Notes: generated from the letters alone by a model not told the origin. Counted from the first letter of the stretch, positions 1-10,636 are shown. The stretch is 62,611 bases of DNA from Candidatus Galloscillospira stercoripullorum (GCA_018715695.1 DVLB01000089.1:1-62611); one strand, 5' to 3'. Program-made: numbers and translations.

Positions 1-56
1 GGCCTGGGCCTGCCCTTCTGAGGGCACGTCCGGCCACATCCCGGCACCAGTACCCC

Positions 57-125
57 AGCCTGTCGAAAAAGTTCTTTCGACAGGCTGCTGCACTTTTTGA
101 AACTTCAAAAAAGTTTCAAAAAGTG
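57..125. repeat. Two back-to-back inverted repeats (hairpins)
   Basis: AGCCTGTCGAA(57-67)/TTCGACAGGCT(76-86), then CACTTTTTGAAAC(91-103)/GTTTCAAAAAGTG(113-125). Confidence 0.75.
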
Positions 126-218
126 GTTTGACTAGACGCGAAAGACAACCCTGACGGTTTTCTTTCACACTATCTTTCCCTCCGTAACCTTTGGTGAAGA
201 GGGTTTATCGACAGTCTC

Positions 219-258
219 ACCCGCCCTGGCTTTTATGGCCGGGGCGGGCTTTTTTTGT
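219..258 (+). terminator. Rho-independent terminator
   Basis: CCCGCCC...GGGGCGGG stem followed by a T run, upstream of the csoR-like gene. Confidence 0.7.
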
Positions 259-301
259 CCCGCGTCTTGACAGGCGGGGGAGAAGGGTGTACCATAACAC
301 T

Positions 302-318
302 ACACCCCGGGGGGGTGT
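302..318. promoter_or_regulatory. Probable CsoR-type operator
   Basis: Palindrome ACACCCC-GGG-GGGGTGT directly upstream of the CsoR-like ORF; G-tract dyads of this kind are typical of CsoR sites. Confidence 0.65.
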
Positions 319-342
319 TATATAAAGAAAGGAGGAGAGGGG

Positions 343-606
343 ATGCAGGCGGATCACGACAAGGTCCTGCGGATGCTCAAGACGGCCAGAGGCCAGATGG
401 ACGGCATCGTGCGCATGGTGGAGGAGGACCGGTACTGTATCGACATTTCCCAGCAGCTGTTGGCCACCCAGGCCCTGCTGGGCCGGGTGAACAAGGAGAT
501 CCTCACCGCTCACCTCAAGCACTGCGTGGGCCAGGCGTCCACCCCGGCGCAGCTGGAGGAGAAGATCGACGAGCTCTCGGCCATGCTGGGCAAGCTGCTC
601 AAATAA
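343..606 (+). CDS. csoR: Metal-sensing transcriptional repressor, CsoR/RcnR family
   Basis: Small all-helical protein (GQMDGIVRMVEEDRYCIDISQQLLAT...HLKHCV) with CsoR-type Cys/His pattern; next to copA. Confidence 0.85.
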   Translation: MQADHDKVLRMLKTARGQMDGIVRMVEEDRYCIDISQQLLATQALLGRVNKEILTAHLKHCVGQASTPAQLEEKIDELSAMLGKLLK

Positions 607-636
607 CGCCGGTTTTAGAAAGGTCGGAAGGATTCC

Positions 637-3177
637 ATGAAGCAGAAATTCAATGTGACGGGTATGACCTGCTCGGCCTGCTCGGCCCATGTGGACAAGG
701 CGGTGCGGAAGGTGCCGGGGGTGAGCGCGGTGAATGTGAACCTGCTTACTAACTCCATGACGGTGGAGTACGACCCGGGACAGGTGACGCCCCAGGCGAT
801 TGAGGAGGCGGTGGCCGCCGCGGGCTACGGCGCCTCCTGCCCGCTGGAGGGGCAGGGGGAGAAGCGGTCTGCTGCCCCCGCCGCCGATCCCATGGCCGCT
901 GAGCTGCGGGACATGAAGCGGCGGCTTATCGTCTCCTTCGTGTTTCTCATCCCACTCTTTTATATCGCCATGGGCCATATGATGGGCTGGCCGCTGCCCG
1001 CCTTTTTCCACGATATGCGCGCAAACGGCATGAGCGTGGCGCTCATCCAGTTTTTGCTCCTGCTGCCGATCATGTACGTCAACCGCAAGTACTACCTGGT
1101 GGGCTTCAAGACTCTGTTCAAGGGAGCGCCCAACATGGACTCCCTCATCGCCCTGGGCTCCGCCGCGGCGGTGGTCTACGGCGTGGCCGCCCTGTTTCAG
1201 ATCTCCTACGGCCTGGGCCACGGGGATCTGGCGCGGGTGGACAAGTGGACCATGGACCTGTACTTTGAGGGGGCGGGGATGATCCTCACCCTCATCACCC
1301 TGGGCAAGTACCTGGAAGCTCTCTCCAAGGGCCGTACGGGGCAGGCCATCAGCCGCCTCATGGACCTCTCGCCCAAGACCGCCTCGGTCCTGCGCGGCGG
1401 CGTGGAGGTGGAGATCCCGGTGGAAGAGGTGGCCGTGGGCGATCTGGTGGTGGTGCGGCCGGGGGCGCGCATCCCGGTGGACGGGGTGGTGGCCGAGGGC
1501 CGCTCATCGGTGGATGAGAGCGCCCTCACCGGCGAATCCCTGCCGGTGGAGAAAGTCCCCGGCGACAAGGTGGCTGCCGCCGCCATCAACGGCTCCGGGT
1601 CCTTCACCTTCACCGCCACCCGGGTGGGAGAGGACACCACCCTATCCCAGATGATCCGCCTGGTGGAGGAGGCCGCCTCCTCCAAGGCCCCCATTGCCAA
1701 GCTGGCCGACAGGGTGGCGGGGGTGTTTGTCCCCGCCGTCATGGCCATCGCCGCCGTCACCGCGGTGGTCTGGCTCATCGCCACCGGGGGGGACGTGGAG
1801 CGGGCCCTCACGGCGGGAGTGTCGGTACTGGTGATCTCCTGCCCCTGCGCCCTGGGCCTGGCCACGCCGGTGGCCATCATGGTGGGCACCGGCAAAGGGG
1901 CGGAAAACGGCATCCTCATCAAGTCGGCCCAGGCCCTGGAGACCCTCCACGCCGTGGACACGGTGGTGCTGGACAAGACAGGCACGCTCACCCAGGGTAA
2001 GCCCCGGGTCACCGAGTGCCTCACCGCGCCGGGCGTGACGGAGGAGGAGCTGCTGTACGCGGCGGCAGCGCTGGAAAAACCCTCGGAGCACCCCCTTTCC
2101 CAGGCCGTTCTGGAACGGGCGGAGGAGCTGGGCATTGTGCCCCAGGCGGTGACGGACTTCGAGGCCGTCCACGGCAGGGGAGTGCGTGCCTCTCTGAGTG
2201 GGGAAGCCCTTCTGGGCGGCAGTGCCCTCTTCCTGGAAGAGGAGGGCGTGGACCTCAGGGGCTTTGACGCCCTGGCCAGCACCCTGGCTGACCGGGGCAG
2301 GACGCCCCTCTACTTTGCCCGCGGCAAGCGGCTGCTGGGGGTGGTGGCGGCGGCCGATCCCCCCAAGCCCACCAGCGCCCGGGCGGTGGCCGAGCTGCGC
2401 AAACTGGGCATTGATACAATTATGTTAACCGGAGACAACGAGCGCACCGCCCGCGCGGTAGGGGAGGAGCTGGGGGTGGACAGGATCATCGCCCAGGTAC
2501 TGCCCCAGGATAAGGAGCGCCATATCCGCCAGCTTCAGGAGCAGGGACGGCGGGTGGCCATGGTGGGGGACGGCATCAACGACGCCCCGGCCCTGGCCCG
2601 GGCCGACGTGGGGCTGGCCATCGGCGCGGGCACCGACGTAGCCATGGAGAGCGCCGACATCGTGCTCATGAAGAGCGACCTGATGGACGCCCTGGACGCG
2701 GTGCGCCTGTCCCGGGCTACCATCCGCAACATCCGCGAAAACCTGTTCTGGGCCTTTTTCTACAATGTCATCTGTATCCCTGTGGCCGCCGGGGTGCTGG
2801 TGCTCTTCGGGGGACCTCAGCTCAATCCCATGTTCGCTGCCGCGGCCATGAGCCTCTCGTCGGTATGCGTGGTGAGCAACGCCCTGCGGCTGAAATTTTT
2901 CAAACCTACGCCCCGCCATGGGGAGGAGCTCTCTGTTCAGGAGGAGAAGAAAGGAGACACGGTCAAGATGGAAAAGAAGCTTAAGGTGGAAGGTATGATG
3001 TGCGGCCACTGCAAGGCCCATGTGGAGAAGGCTCTTGCCGCTGTGCCGGGGGTGAGCGCCGCCGTGGCCGACCTGGAGAGCAAGACGGCCACCGTCACCC
3101 TGGCCGCCCCCGTGGACGACGCTGCCCTGAAAGCAGCCGTGGAAGAGGCGGGCTACCAGGTCACCGGCATCTCCTGA
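637..3177 (+). CDS. copA: Copper-translocating P-type ATPase with N- and C-terminal heavy-metal-associated domains
   Basis: [14 protein letters not shown] motif, CPC ([12 protein letters not shown]), [21 protein letters not shown]-terminal [11 protein letters not shown] second HMA domain. Confidence 0.95.
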   Translation: MKQKFNVTGMTCSACSAHVDKAVRKVPGVSAVNVNLLTNSMTVEYDPGQVTPQAIEEAVAAAGYGASCPLEGQGEKRSAAPAADPMAAELRDMKRRLIVSFVFLIPLFYIAMGHMMGWPLPAFFHDMRANGMSVALIQFLLLLPIMYVNRKYYLVGFKTLFKGAPNMDSLIALGSAAAVVYGVAALFQISYGLGHGDLARVDKWTMDLYFEGAGMILTLITLGKYLEALSKGRTGQAISRLMDLSPKTASVLRGGVEVEIPVEEVAVGDLVVVRPGARIPVDGVVAEGRSSVDESALTGESLPVEKVPGDKVAAAAINGSGSFTFTATRVGEDTTLSQMIRLVEEAASSKAPIAKLADRVAGVFVPAVMAIAAVTAVVWLIATGGDVERALTAGVSVLVISCPCALGLATPVAIMVGTGKGAENGILIKSAQALETLHAVDTVVLDKTGTLTQGKPRVTECLTAPGVTEEELLYAAAALEKPSEHPLSQAVLERAEELGIVPQAVTDFEAVHGRGVRASLSGEALLGGSALFLEEEGVDLRGFDALASTLADRGRTPLYFARGKRLLGVVAAADPPKPTSARAVAELRKLGIDTIMLTGDNERTARAVGEELGVDRIIAQVLPQDKERHIRQLQEQGRRVAMVGDGINDAPALARADVGLAIGAGTDVAMESADIVLMKSDLMDALDAVRLSRATIRNIRENLFWAFFYNVICIPVAAGVLVLFGGPQLNPMFAAAAMSLSSVCVVSNALRLKFFKPTPRHGEELSVQEEKKGDTVKMEKKLKVEGMMCGHCKAHVEKALAAVPGVSAAVADLESKTATVTLAAPVDDAALKAAVEEAGYQVTGIS

Positions 3178-3198
3178 CCGGATTTTCCGCAATAAAAT

Positions 3199-3246
3199 TG
3201 CCCCGGCGGTGCGTTTTGAGACGTGCCGCCGGGGCAGTTTTCCTTT
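3199..3246. terminator. Terminator after copA
   Basis: TGCCCCGGCGG...CCGCCGGGGCA stem followed by a T-rich tract. Confidence 0.7.
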
Positions 3247-3370
3247 TCCGGCAGCCGGAAGAGGAAATTTTTTGTGGAAAAGGGCAGTTGTAAAATCTCT
3301 GGGCGATGGTACAATGGGCTTTATAACAAATCACAGGGACCGGAAGAGGGAGAAAGAGAGGCGAGGGGAC

Positions 3371-4777
3371 GTGGTACAGGCCATGGCGGAGACCGAGCAA
3401 AAGCCCCTGTTCACCGGGGGGATGCTCCGGCGGCTTATCATCCCGCTGGTCATCGAGCAGTTCCTGCTCATGACGGTGGGTATGGCGGACACAGTGATGG
3501 TGACCACCGCGGGGGAGGCGGCGGTGAGCGGCGTGTCCCTGGTGGACAACGTGAATATTCTGCTCATGCAGATCTTTGCCGCTCTGTCCACCGGCGGTGC
3601 GGTGGTGGTGTCTCAGTATCTGGGGCGGCGGGACGTGGACAGCGCCCGGACGGCGGCCAAGCAGCTGCTTTACGCGGTAACGGCGGTCGCCGCCGTGCTG
3701 ACAGTGCTGGCCCTCATATTCCGGGAGCACCTGCTGCGGCTGCTGTTCGGCAGCATCAGCGCGGACGTGATGGACAGCGCTTTGGCCTACTTCATCGCCA
3801 CGGCACTGGCCTATCCCTTCATGTCCATCTACAACGCGGGGGCGGCACTGTTTCGCTCCATGGGCAATAGCCGGGTGTCCATGTTCAACTCGGCCATTGT
3901 GAACGTAGTGAATATCGCCGTCAACGCGGTGCTCATTTTCGGCTTTCACATGGGGGCCCTGGGCGCGGGCATCGGCACCCTGGTGTCCCGGATGGTGGCC
4001 TCGGGGATGATCCTCTTTTTGTTGCGGCGGGAGGACTGCCTGCTGCGCATCGAGGGTATTCTCCATCCGGAGCTCCGGTGGGACATGATCCGCCGCATCC
4101 TTACCATTGGCATCCCCACAGGACTGGAAAACGGCCTGTTCCAGATGGGCAAGCTGGTGGTGCTGGGCCTGGTGACCTCCTTTGACGTGGGGGTGGATCT
4201 GGCGGTGGTGGGCTCGGCGGTGGCGGCCAACGCCATCGCCAACAGTGTGGCCAGCGTCATCAACGTTCCCGGCCAGGCTATGGGCCTGGCGCTGGTGACG
4301 GTGGTGGGCCAGTGTATGGGCGCCCGGGCACCGGACCAGGCGGTGTCCTACACGGGCAAGCTCATGGGAGTGACCTACCTGGCCATGGGCATTCTCAATC
4401 TGCTCTCCTTCCTCTTTGCCCAGCCGCTGGTGGCGCTGTTCAATCTGGAACCGGCCTCCCAAGTCCTGGCGGTGGAGGTGCTGCGCTGGTGCGCGGTGTT
4501 TACCGCCATCTTCTGGCCCTCCTCCTTCACCCTGCCCAACGCCCTGCGGGCGGCGGGGGACGCCCGGTTCACCATGGCGGTGGCCCTGGGGTCCATGTTT
4601 TTGTTCCGGGTGGGACTGAGCTATGTCCTCGCCTCCGACACCCTCTTCGGCCTTCCCATGCCGGGCCTCCACCTGCTGGGGGTATGGCTGGCCATGTTCG
4701 TAGACTGGATCATCCGCACATCCTTCTTCACTGTGCGCTTCCTGCGGGGAAAGTGGAAGACCATCCAGGTTATCTGA
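3371..4777 (+). CDS. MATE family efflux transporter
   Basis: MATE-like 12-TM protein (LVIEQFLLMTVGMADTVMV...). Track ORF starts at 3209 inside the terminator; GTG 3371 or ATG 3383 is more likely. Confidence 0.85.
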   Translation: MVQAMAETEQKPLFTGGMLRRLIIPLVIEQFLLMTVGMADTVMVTTAGEAAVSGVSLVDNVNILLMQIFAALSTGGAVVVSQYLGRRDVDSARTAAKQLLYAVTAVAAVLTVLALIFREHLLRLLFGSISADVMDSALAYFIATALAYPFMSIYNAGAALFRSMGNSRVSMFNSAIVNVVNIAVNAVLIFGFHMGALGAGIGTLVSRMVASGMILFLLRREDCLLRIEGILHPELRWDMIRRILTIGIPTGLENGLFQMGKLVVLGLVTSFDVGVDLAVVGSAVAANAIANSVASVINVPGQAMGLALVTVVGQCMGARAPDQAVSYTGKLMGVTYLAMGILNLLSFLFAQPLVALFNLEPASQVLAVEVLRWCAVFTAIFWPSSFTLPNALRAAGDARFTMAVALGSMFLFRVGLSYVLASDTLFGLPMPGLHLLGVWLAMFVDWIIRTSFFTVRFLRGKWKTIQVI

Positions 4778-4795
4778 TTCGTCCGCCTATACGAA

Positions 4796-4828
4796 AGTCC
4801 CCCGCCGCAAATGCGGCGGGGGACTTGT
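4796..4828. terminator. Bidirectional terminator between convergent genes
   Basis: GTCCCCCGCCGC...GCGGCGGGGGAC hairpin. Confidence 0.75.
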
Positions 4829-4841
4829 GCTTTGCAGGGGC

Positions 4842-6332
4842 TCAACCCAGACGGCCGTACAGAGCGGTGAGGTCCCGCAGACGGCGGGAGAGGGCGGGGG
4901 TAAAGGCGCCGGGGAGGGAGCGCCAGCGCCAGTTGGTCCCCACGGTGGAGGGAGTGTTCATTCTGGCCTCGCTGCCAAGACCCAGCAGGTCCTGAGCCTG
5001 GACAATGGTAAGGTCGGCCACGCTTTGCCACAGGGCGGCGATGGCGTCCCAGTGGGGCTCCCGGGAGGAGAGACGGAGATACTCCCGGGCGTAGCAGGCG
5101 CTCTCCCCCTCCAGGGAGGAGAGCCAGCCGCGGAGCGTGTCGTTGTCGTGGGTGCCCGAGTAGGCCACGCAGTGGCGGGGCAAATTGTGGGGCAGGTAGG
5201 GGTTTGTGCTGTTGCGGTCGGAATCAAACGCGAACTCCAGCACCCGCATGCCGGGGAAGCCGCACGCCTGGCGCAGAGCGTGGACCTCCGCCGTAAGAAA
5301 GCCCAGGTCCTCGGCAATGATCCGGCCGGGCCCCACAGTTTGCTCCACCGCCTGGAAAAGCGCCGCTCCGGGGCCTTTTTTCCAGCGGCCCTCCCGGGCG
5401 TCGGGGGCGCCGTAGGGAATGGCGTAATAGGCCTCGAAGCCCCGGAAGTGATCAATGCGCAGCACTTCAAAGCACTGGCACAGCCGCTGGATGCGCTCTG
5501 TCCACCAGGCGTAGCCGTCCCGGGCCATGGCATCCCAGTCAAAGAGAGGGTTGCCCCAGAGCTGGCCGTCGGCGGCAAAGGCGTCGGGAGGGCACCCGGC
5601 CACCTCGGTGGGCATATGGTCCTCACCCAACTGGAAGAGCTCGGGCCGTGCCCACACGTCGGCGCTGTCCAGGGAGACATAGATGGGCAGGTCGCCAATG
5701 AGCGAGATACCCTTTTCGTTTACATAATGTTTAAGAGCCTTCCATTGCCGAAAGAAGAGATACTGAAGGGCCTGCCAGAAGGAAATGTCGGAGGCGTATG
5801 TACGCTGTGCCGCGGCCAGGTCCTCCGCGTGGCGCAGGCGCAGGCCCTCCTCCCACTCCCACCAAGGCCGTCCGCCATGGGCGTCCTTGAGGGCCATGAA
5901 CGCCGCGTAGTCGGGCAGCCAGGTGCGGTTTTCCGTCAGGAAGGCGGTGTAGTCTGCCGGCTGGGCGGCCAGAAGCCGCTGGGCGGCCAGGCGCAGGATG
6001 GGGTAGCGCTTTTCATAGAGAGCGCCGTAGTTGACGTCGCCCGGCGCGCTCTCCCAGTCCACCTGGACGTACTCCTCCCGCTGGAGCAGTCCGTCCTGCT
6101 CCAGCGCCTCAAGGTCAATGAAGTAAGGGTTTCCGGCGAAGGTGGAGAAGGACTGGTAGGGGGAGTCGCCATAGCTGGTGGGGCAGATGGGTAGCACCTG
6201 CCAGAAGCTTTGACCGGCGTCGGCGAGGAAATCGGCGAAGTCGAGGGCGCACCGTCCCATGCTCCCGATGCCGTAGGGAGAAGGGAGGGAGGACAGGTGC
6301 ATGAGGATACCACTTTTTCTCAAGAGCATCAC
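4842..6332 (-). CDS. malQ: 4-alpha-glucanotransferase
   Basis: GH77-like: SGILMHLSSLPSPYGIGSMG, RIDHFRGFEAYYAIP, IIAEDLGFLT, YSGTHDNDTLRGW. Confidence 0.93.
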   Translation of the reverse strand: MMLLRKSGILMHLSSLPSPYGIGSMGRCALDFADFLADAGQSFWQVLPICPTSYGDSPYQSFSTFAGNPYFIDLEALEQDGLLQREEYVQVDWESAPGDVNYGALYEKRYPILRLAAQRLLAAQPADYTAFLTENRTWLPDYAAFMALKDAHGGRPWWEWEEGLRLRHAEDLAAAQRTYASDISFWQALQYLFFRQWKALKHYVNEKGISLIGDLPIYVSLDSADVWARPELFQLGEDHMPTEVAGCPPDAFAADGQLWGNPLFDWDAMARDGYAWWTERIQRLCQCFEVLRIDHFRGFEAYYAIPYGAPDAREGRWKKGPGAALFQAVEQTVGPGRIIAEDLGFLTAEVHALRQACGFPGMRVLEFAFDSDRNSTNPYLPHNLPRHCVAYSGTHDNDTLRGWLSSLEGESACYAREYLRLSSREPHWDAIAALWQSVADLTIVQAQDLLGLGSEARMNTPSTVGTNWRWRSLPGAFTPALSRRLRDLTALYGRLG

Positions 6333-6462
6333 GTCCCAAATCAGGTTTGCTTGGGCGGCGGAGCCGCGCCCTTATTGTACCGCGTTTGGGCCCGGCGGGC
6401 AACTCCAAACCGAAGCAAAAGCGGCCCCGCGCCGTGATAGGCGCGGGGCCGCGGCAGTGCGT

Positions 6463-6693
6463 TCAGGTATGGTCCTCCACCATGTCATGTCCCCGGAAGA
6501 GCAGGGAGATGCACCAGATGGCGGCCAGACCCACCAGCGTGTAGATGACCCGGCTGATGGCGCTGTCAGACCCGCCGAACAGGAAGGCCACCAGGTCGAA
6601 ACGGAAAATGCCGATGCTGCCCCAGTTGAGCCCGCCGATAATGGCAAGGGTCAGGGCGATTTTATCTACGATCACGTCAGAGAACCTCCTCAA
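6463..6693 (-). CDS. DUF378 family small membrane protein
   Basis: KIALTLAIIGGLNWGSIGIFRFDLVAFLFGG motif typical of DUF378. Confidence 0.8.
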   Translation of the reverse strand: MRRFSDVIVDKIALTLAIIGGLNWGSIGIFRFDLVAFLFGGSDSAISRVIYTLVGLAAIWCISLLFRGHDMVEDHT

Positions 6694-6760
6694 AATGGGA
6701 TTGCGGCATTAGCATGGCCCATCCGGCGTGAAATTATACAAAAAAATTAAAGACGGTCAG

Positions 6761-7156
6761 TCATTCCAGGGAGTGGGGGCCGAAACCGTGGGGGAGAAGG
6801 TCGCCGTCCAGAGAGAGGGAGACAAAGTCTCCGTTTTGCCGGGTGCAGAGCACGGTAAGGTGGGGGGCAAACTCCAAGAGCATCTGACGACAGGCGCCGC
6901 AGGGCCAGCAGTAGTCGTCGGAGCTGCCGGCGACGGCCAGGCGGGTAAAGGTGCGCTTGCCTTCGCTCACGGCCTTGACCAGGGCGGTACGTTCAGCACA
7001 GATGGAGGAGCCGTAGGCCGCGTTTTCCACGTTGCAGCCGGTGTATACCGTCCCGTCGGCGCACTCCAGGGCGGCGCCCACGGGGAAATGGGAGTAGGGG
7101 GAATAAGAATGGTTCCGGGCGGCCAGGGCCAGTGCCACCAGCTCAGCGTCAGTCAT
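6761..7156 (-). CDS. cdd: Cytidine deaminase
   Basis: NHSYSPYSHFPVGAAL, GCNVENAAYGSSICAERTA, PCGACRQML zinc motifs. Confidence 0.95.
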   Translation of the reverse strand: MTDAELVALALAARNHSYSPYSHFPVGAALECADGTVYTGCNVENAAYGSSICAERTALVKAVSEGKRTFTRLAVAGSSDDYCWPCGACRQMLLEFAPHLTVLCTRQNGDFVSLSLDGDLLPHGFGPHSLE

Positions 7157-7413
7157 GGAAATCCCTCCATTTTTTGAAAGACTGTTTTTCTGATTGTACC
7201 ACGGCGCCGGAGGGGGAACAATGGGCAGCGCTCATAAAATTTTGAAAAACGGGGAACAAACTAAGGATAAGATCGTCTAACCAGCGGATAAGGAATGCTC
7301 CGCGCCCTTTCGGAGAAAGCGGAGAACAAAGACACGCTTTTTACGGTTGCAAACCAGGGGAATTTCTGTTAAAATAATCAAGATTGGTTGAACAATTCCT
7401 AGGAGATGTGGCA

Positions 7414-8196
7414 ATGGATAAGAGAGAAAAGGAAAACCTCAGAAAGCAGGAAGACGCCGCCCTGGTCCATTTTCTGGCCTGGCTGCTGGGCACGGTGGTG
7501 CTTTCGGTGATTCTGCTGGCGGCCAAGCGCTACCGGGTAAACTTCCGGGTGGACGAGCTGGATCTGGCGGAGGGGATTGTAGGCGCCAGCGGCGTGGTGG
7601 CCATCGTGGCGGCTATCGCGGCTGTCGCCGCCGTCGTGTGGGCGGTGGTGAGCCACCGCAGCGGTAAGAAGCTGGTCTATCCTGTGGGGACGGCCCTCTT
7701 CCTGGCGGGCCTGACGCTGGACGCGCTGGTGATCCGCAAGGACAGTGACGGTACCATGATCTCCGGGCTGCTGGCGGTCTATGCAGTGTGGGCCGCGCTG
7801 GCGCTGGTGTATTACTTCTACCAGCGGGATTTCTTCGCCGTCGCTTTGACCGGCGCGGAGGGTATCCTGTGGGTGTGGTTTTACTCCCGTCTGGGCCGCA
7901 GCACGGCCAGCTATGTTCTGCTGGTGCTGGAGGTACTCATTCTGGCAGGCGTGGCCGTCGTGGCCTATGAGGCCCGCAAGAACAAGGGCGCGCTGCGTCT
8001 GGGCGGCCGTACGGTGCAGCTCTTTCCTCCCAAGGCCAACTACGGGCTTATCTATCTGAGCTGTGTGCTGATGCTGGTTGTGCTGGTGGCCTGCCTGCTT
8101 CTGGTGGGCGGCGGAATTCCCACCGGGGTGTTCTATGCGGTGCCGGTGGCCTGGCTGTTCATCATGGCTGTGTACTACACCGTCAAGCTTATGTGA
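7414..8196 (+). CDS. Multi-pass membrane protein of unknown function
   Basis: ATG preceded by AGGAGA; several hydrophobic segments; no family recognised. Confidence 0.6.
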   Translation: MDKREKENLRKQEDAALVHFLAWLLGTVVLSVILLAAKRYRVNFRVDELDLAEGIVGASGVVAIVAAIAAVAAVVWAVVSHRSGKKLVYPVGTALFLAGLTLDALVIRKDSDGTMISGLLAVYAVWAALALVYYFYQRDFFAVALTGAEGILWVWFYSRLGRSTASYVLLVLEVLILAGVAVVAYEARKNKGALRLGGRTVQLFPPKANYGLIYLSCVLMLVVLVACLLLVGGGIPTGVFYAVPVAWLFIMAVYYTVKLM

Positions 8197-8221
8197 GCGT
8201 GCCATAAGATGACAAAAGAAA

Positions 8222-8270
8222 AAGGCGGACCTCGCCTCCGTGGAGGAGAGAGGTCCGCCGATTTTTTACC
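8222..8270. terminator. Terminator
   Basis: GGCGGACCTC...GAGGTCCGCC stem followed by a T run. Confidence 0.65.
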
Positions 8271-8341
8271 TTCCGGCCAGGAAAAGCCGGGCTGGAAGAG
8301 CGCTTCCAGTGGATGGGGGAAGGCACGGAAGAAAGCGGGAA

Positions 8342-8385
8342 AAAAGGCCCCCGCTCCGGGATGGAGCGGGGGCCTTGCTCTTTGG
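8342..8385. terminator. Terminator of the Na/Pi cotransporter gene
   Basis: AAGGCCCCCGCTCC...GGAGCGGGGGCCTT hairpin. Confidence 0.7.
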
Positions 8386-10155
8386 TCAGGCGATGGGGTC
8401 ATAGTACTTGGAGCGGTACTGGGCAAAGAGAGCATCGAAGTCCTCGTCTCCGCCGTGGTGCAGATTGTGCAGATAAGCGTGGGTGTCGGTCTGGACCAGG
8501 TCGCCCTTGGGCGAGGTCTCCCGGATGATGTAAAGGGCCACGTTGGAGCAGTGGTCGGAGATACGCTCCAGATTGATGAGCAGCTCCAGGTACTGAGTAC
8601 CCAGCTCGATGGTGCACTCGCCAGACTTGAGACGTTCGATGTGGCGGTTCTTGAGCTCGTTTTGCATCAGGTCCACCACCTCCTCCAGAGGCTCCACCTG
8701 ATCGGCGATGGTGCGGGAGCGGGTGCTGTAACAGGCCAGGGCTTTGTCCAGGGTCTCACCCACGGCACCGGTGAGGGCGTTGAGTTCCTGCTTGGCCGAG
8801 TCGGAGAAGGTAATGCCCCGAGTGTGGAGGGCGATGGCGCTCTCGGACAGGTTGACCACATAGTCGCCGATGCGCTCGTAGTCGGACAGGGTGTGCAGCA
8901 GTTCGGAGACCATCATGCTCTCCTCGGCAGAGAGAGCCCGGTCGGTGAGCTGTACTAGGTAGTGGTCCAGCAGGTCCTCCAGCTTGTCGATGGCGTGTTC
9001 CGTTTCGTTGAGCCGCTCCAGCTTCTTGGCGTCATAGTGGTCCAGCAGCTCCACAGCCAGCTTGTAGTTGTCCCTGGCGAATTCGCCCATCTGAATCACG
9101 GCGTCCCGGGATTTCTCCAGAGCCAGGGAGGGGGAGGAGAGGAAGCGCTCGTCCAGCACCGAGATTTCCCGGGTCTCGGCGTCGCCGGGGACCACATGCT
9201 CCACCAGCTTGACCAGCAGGGAGTGGAAGGGGAGCAGGACGATGGTACACACCACATTGAAGAGCAGATGCAGGTTGGCGATGCCGCCCCGGTCCAGCAC
9301 GTCGTACCAGAAGGGGAAATGAAGCAGGGCATTGCCACCGTAGAGGACAATGAGGAAGAAAATGGAGCCGATGAGGTTGAAGGAAAGATGGATCATGGCG
9401 GTGCGCTTAGCGTTTTTGCTGGCACCGATACTGGAGAGGATAGCGGTGATACAGGTACCGATGTTCTGACCCATGATGATGGGAGCGGCGGTGTTGAAGG
9501 TGACGAGGCCGGTGGAGCTCAGAGCCTGGAGGATACCCACCGAGGCCGAGGAGCTCTGAATGATGGCGGTGACCAGGGTGCCCACAGCCACGCCCAGCAG
9601 GGGGTTGGAGAAGGAGAGGAACAGGTCCTGGAAGGCGGGCACATCCCGCAGGCCGCTCACGGCGGCGGACATGCTCTCCATGCCGATGAACAAGAGGCCG
9701 AAGCCCATGAAGATCTGGCCAACGGTACGCTTACGACCGGAGCTGATGAACATGTAGAGCACGATACCCACCAGAGCCATGATGGGACCCAGAGAGGCGG
9801 GCTTGATGAGAGATAGGACGAAATTGTCAGTGGAGAGATCGCCAAGGCTCAGCAGCATGGCGGTGACGGTGGTGCCGATATTGGCGCCCATGATGACGCC
9901 GACGGCCTGACGCAGCTTCATCATGCCGGCGTTGACGAAGCCCACGCACATGACGGTGGTGGCTGAGGAACTCTGGATAACGGCGGTGACCAGGGCGCCA
10001 AGCAGTACGCCCTTGAAGATATTACTGGTCAGCCGCTCCAGGATTCGCTCCAGACGGCCACTGGAGATGGTCTCCAGGCCGTTGCTCATGTTGGACATGC
10101 CAAACAGGAAAAGCGCTACTCCGCCCAAGAGGGAAATTACATCTTGAATATCCAC
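8386..10155 (-). CDS. Na/Pi cotransporter family protein with C-terminal PhoU-like domain
   Basis: GGVALFLFGMSNMSNGLE, duplicated ALVTAVIQSSSATTVM/TLVTAIIQSSSASVG; GTG start at 10155 preceded by AGGAGG. Confidence 0.9.
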   Translation of the reverse strand: MDIQDVISLLGGVALFLFGMSNMSNGLETISSGRLERILERLTSNIFKGVLLGALVTAVIQSSSATTVMCVGFVNAGMMKLRQAVGVIMGANIGTTVTAMLLSLGDLSTDNFVLSLIKPASLGPIMALVGIVLYMFISSGRKRTVGQIFMGFGLLFIGMESMSAAVSGLRDVPAFQDLFLSFSNPLLGVAVGTLVTAIIQSSSASVGILQALSSTGLVTFNTAAPIIMGQNIGTCITAILSSIGASKNAKRTAMIHLSFNLIGSIFFLIVLYGGNALLHFPFWYDVLDRGGIANLHLLFNVVCTIVLLPFHSLLVKLVEHVVPGDAETREISVLDERFLSSPSLALEKSRDAVIQMGEFARDNYKLAVELLDHYDAKKLERLNETEHAIDKLEDLLDHYLVQLTDRALSAEESMMVSELLHTLSDYERIGDYVVNLSESAIALHTRGITFSDSAKQELNALTGAVGETLDKALACYSTRSRTIADQVEPLEEVVDLMQNELKNRHIERLKSGECTIELGTQYLELLINLERISDHCSNVALYIIRETSPKGDLVQTDTHAYLHNLHHGGDEDFDALFAQYRSKYYDPIA

Positions 10156-10599
10156 CTTTTTTCCTCCTGCACACACAGCATACAGTGTCGAATGACTGCC
10201 GTTTCAATTATAGTCGGTCGGACACTGTTCGTAAACAACGAGTAAAGTACTTTTCTGAAATTTTACATTTCGACGAAAACCCACCGGAAAATTTGGTGGA
10301 TTTCTGGATGGGGTGGCAGAGGAAGGCTTTACATAATGTTCATGGGAAATTCAAAAAGCGTCCAACCATTTCCTCCGGGGGAGTGCTATGCTTTATCCAG
10401 ACAGAACAAATCACAACTCCGGCTACTGCCCGCCGGAGAGGACGGCCAAAAAGGGCAGACAAAAAATAACACGCTAGGCGTGTTTTTATATAAGATGATT
10501 CTTTTTCCTTCCCTCTCACAGCAGCGAGGGCCCGCCTCATTTCGAGACGGGCCCTCGCTGCTGCTCTGTGCGCTTCTGCGAGGACGCGGCCGGACAAAA

Positions 10600-10634
10600 G
10601 AAGACCCCCTCCCGCAAAGCGGGAGGGGGAGGAA
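10600..10634. terminator. Terminator of degV-like gene
   Basis: CCCCCTCCCGC-AAA-GCGGGAGGGGG hairpin. Confidence 0.7.
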
Positions 10635-10636
10635 GG

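Noticed and set aside
3161-4672. 503-aa minus-strand ORF
   Set aside because: Antisense to the MATE transporter; His/Gln-rich shadow frame.
7221-7280. 19-aa ORF MGSAHKILKNGEQTKDKIV with a good Shine-Dalgarno
   Set aside because: Looks like the start of a TetR-type protein that stops early; too short to support as a gene without conservation data.
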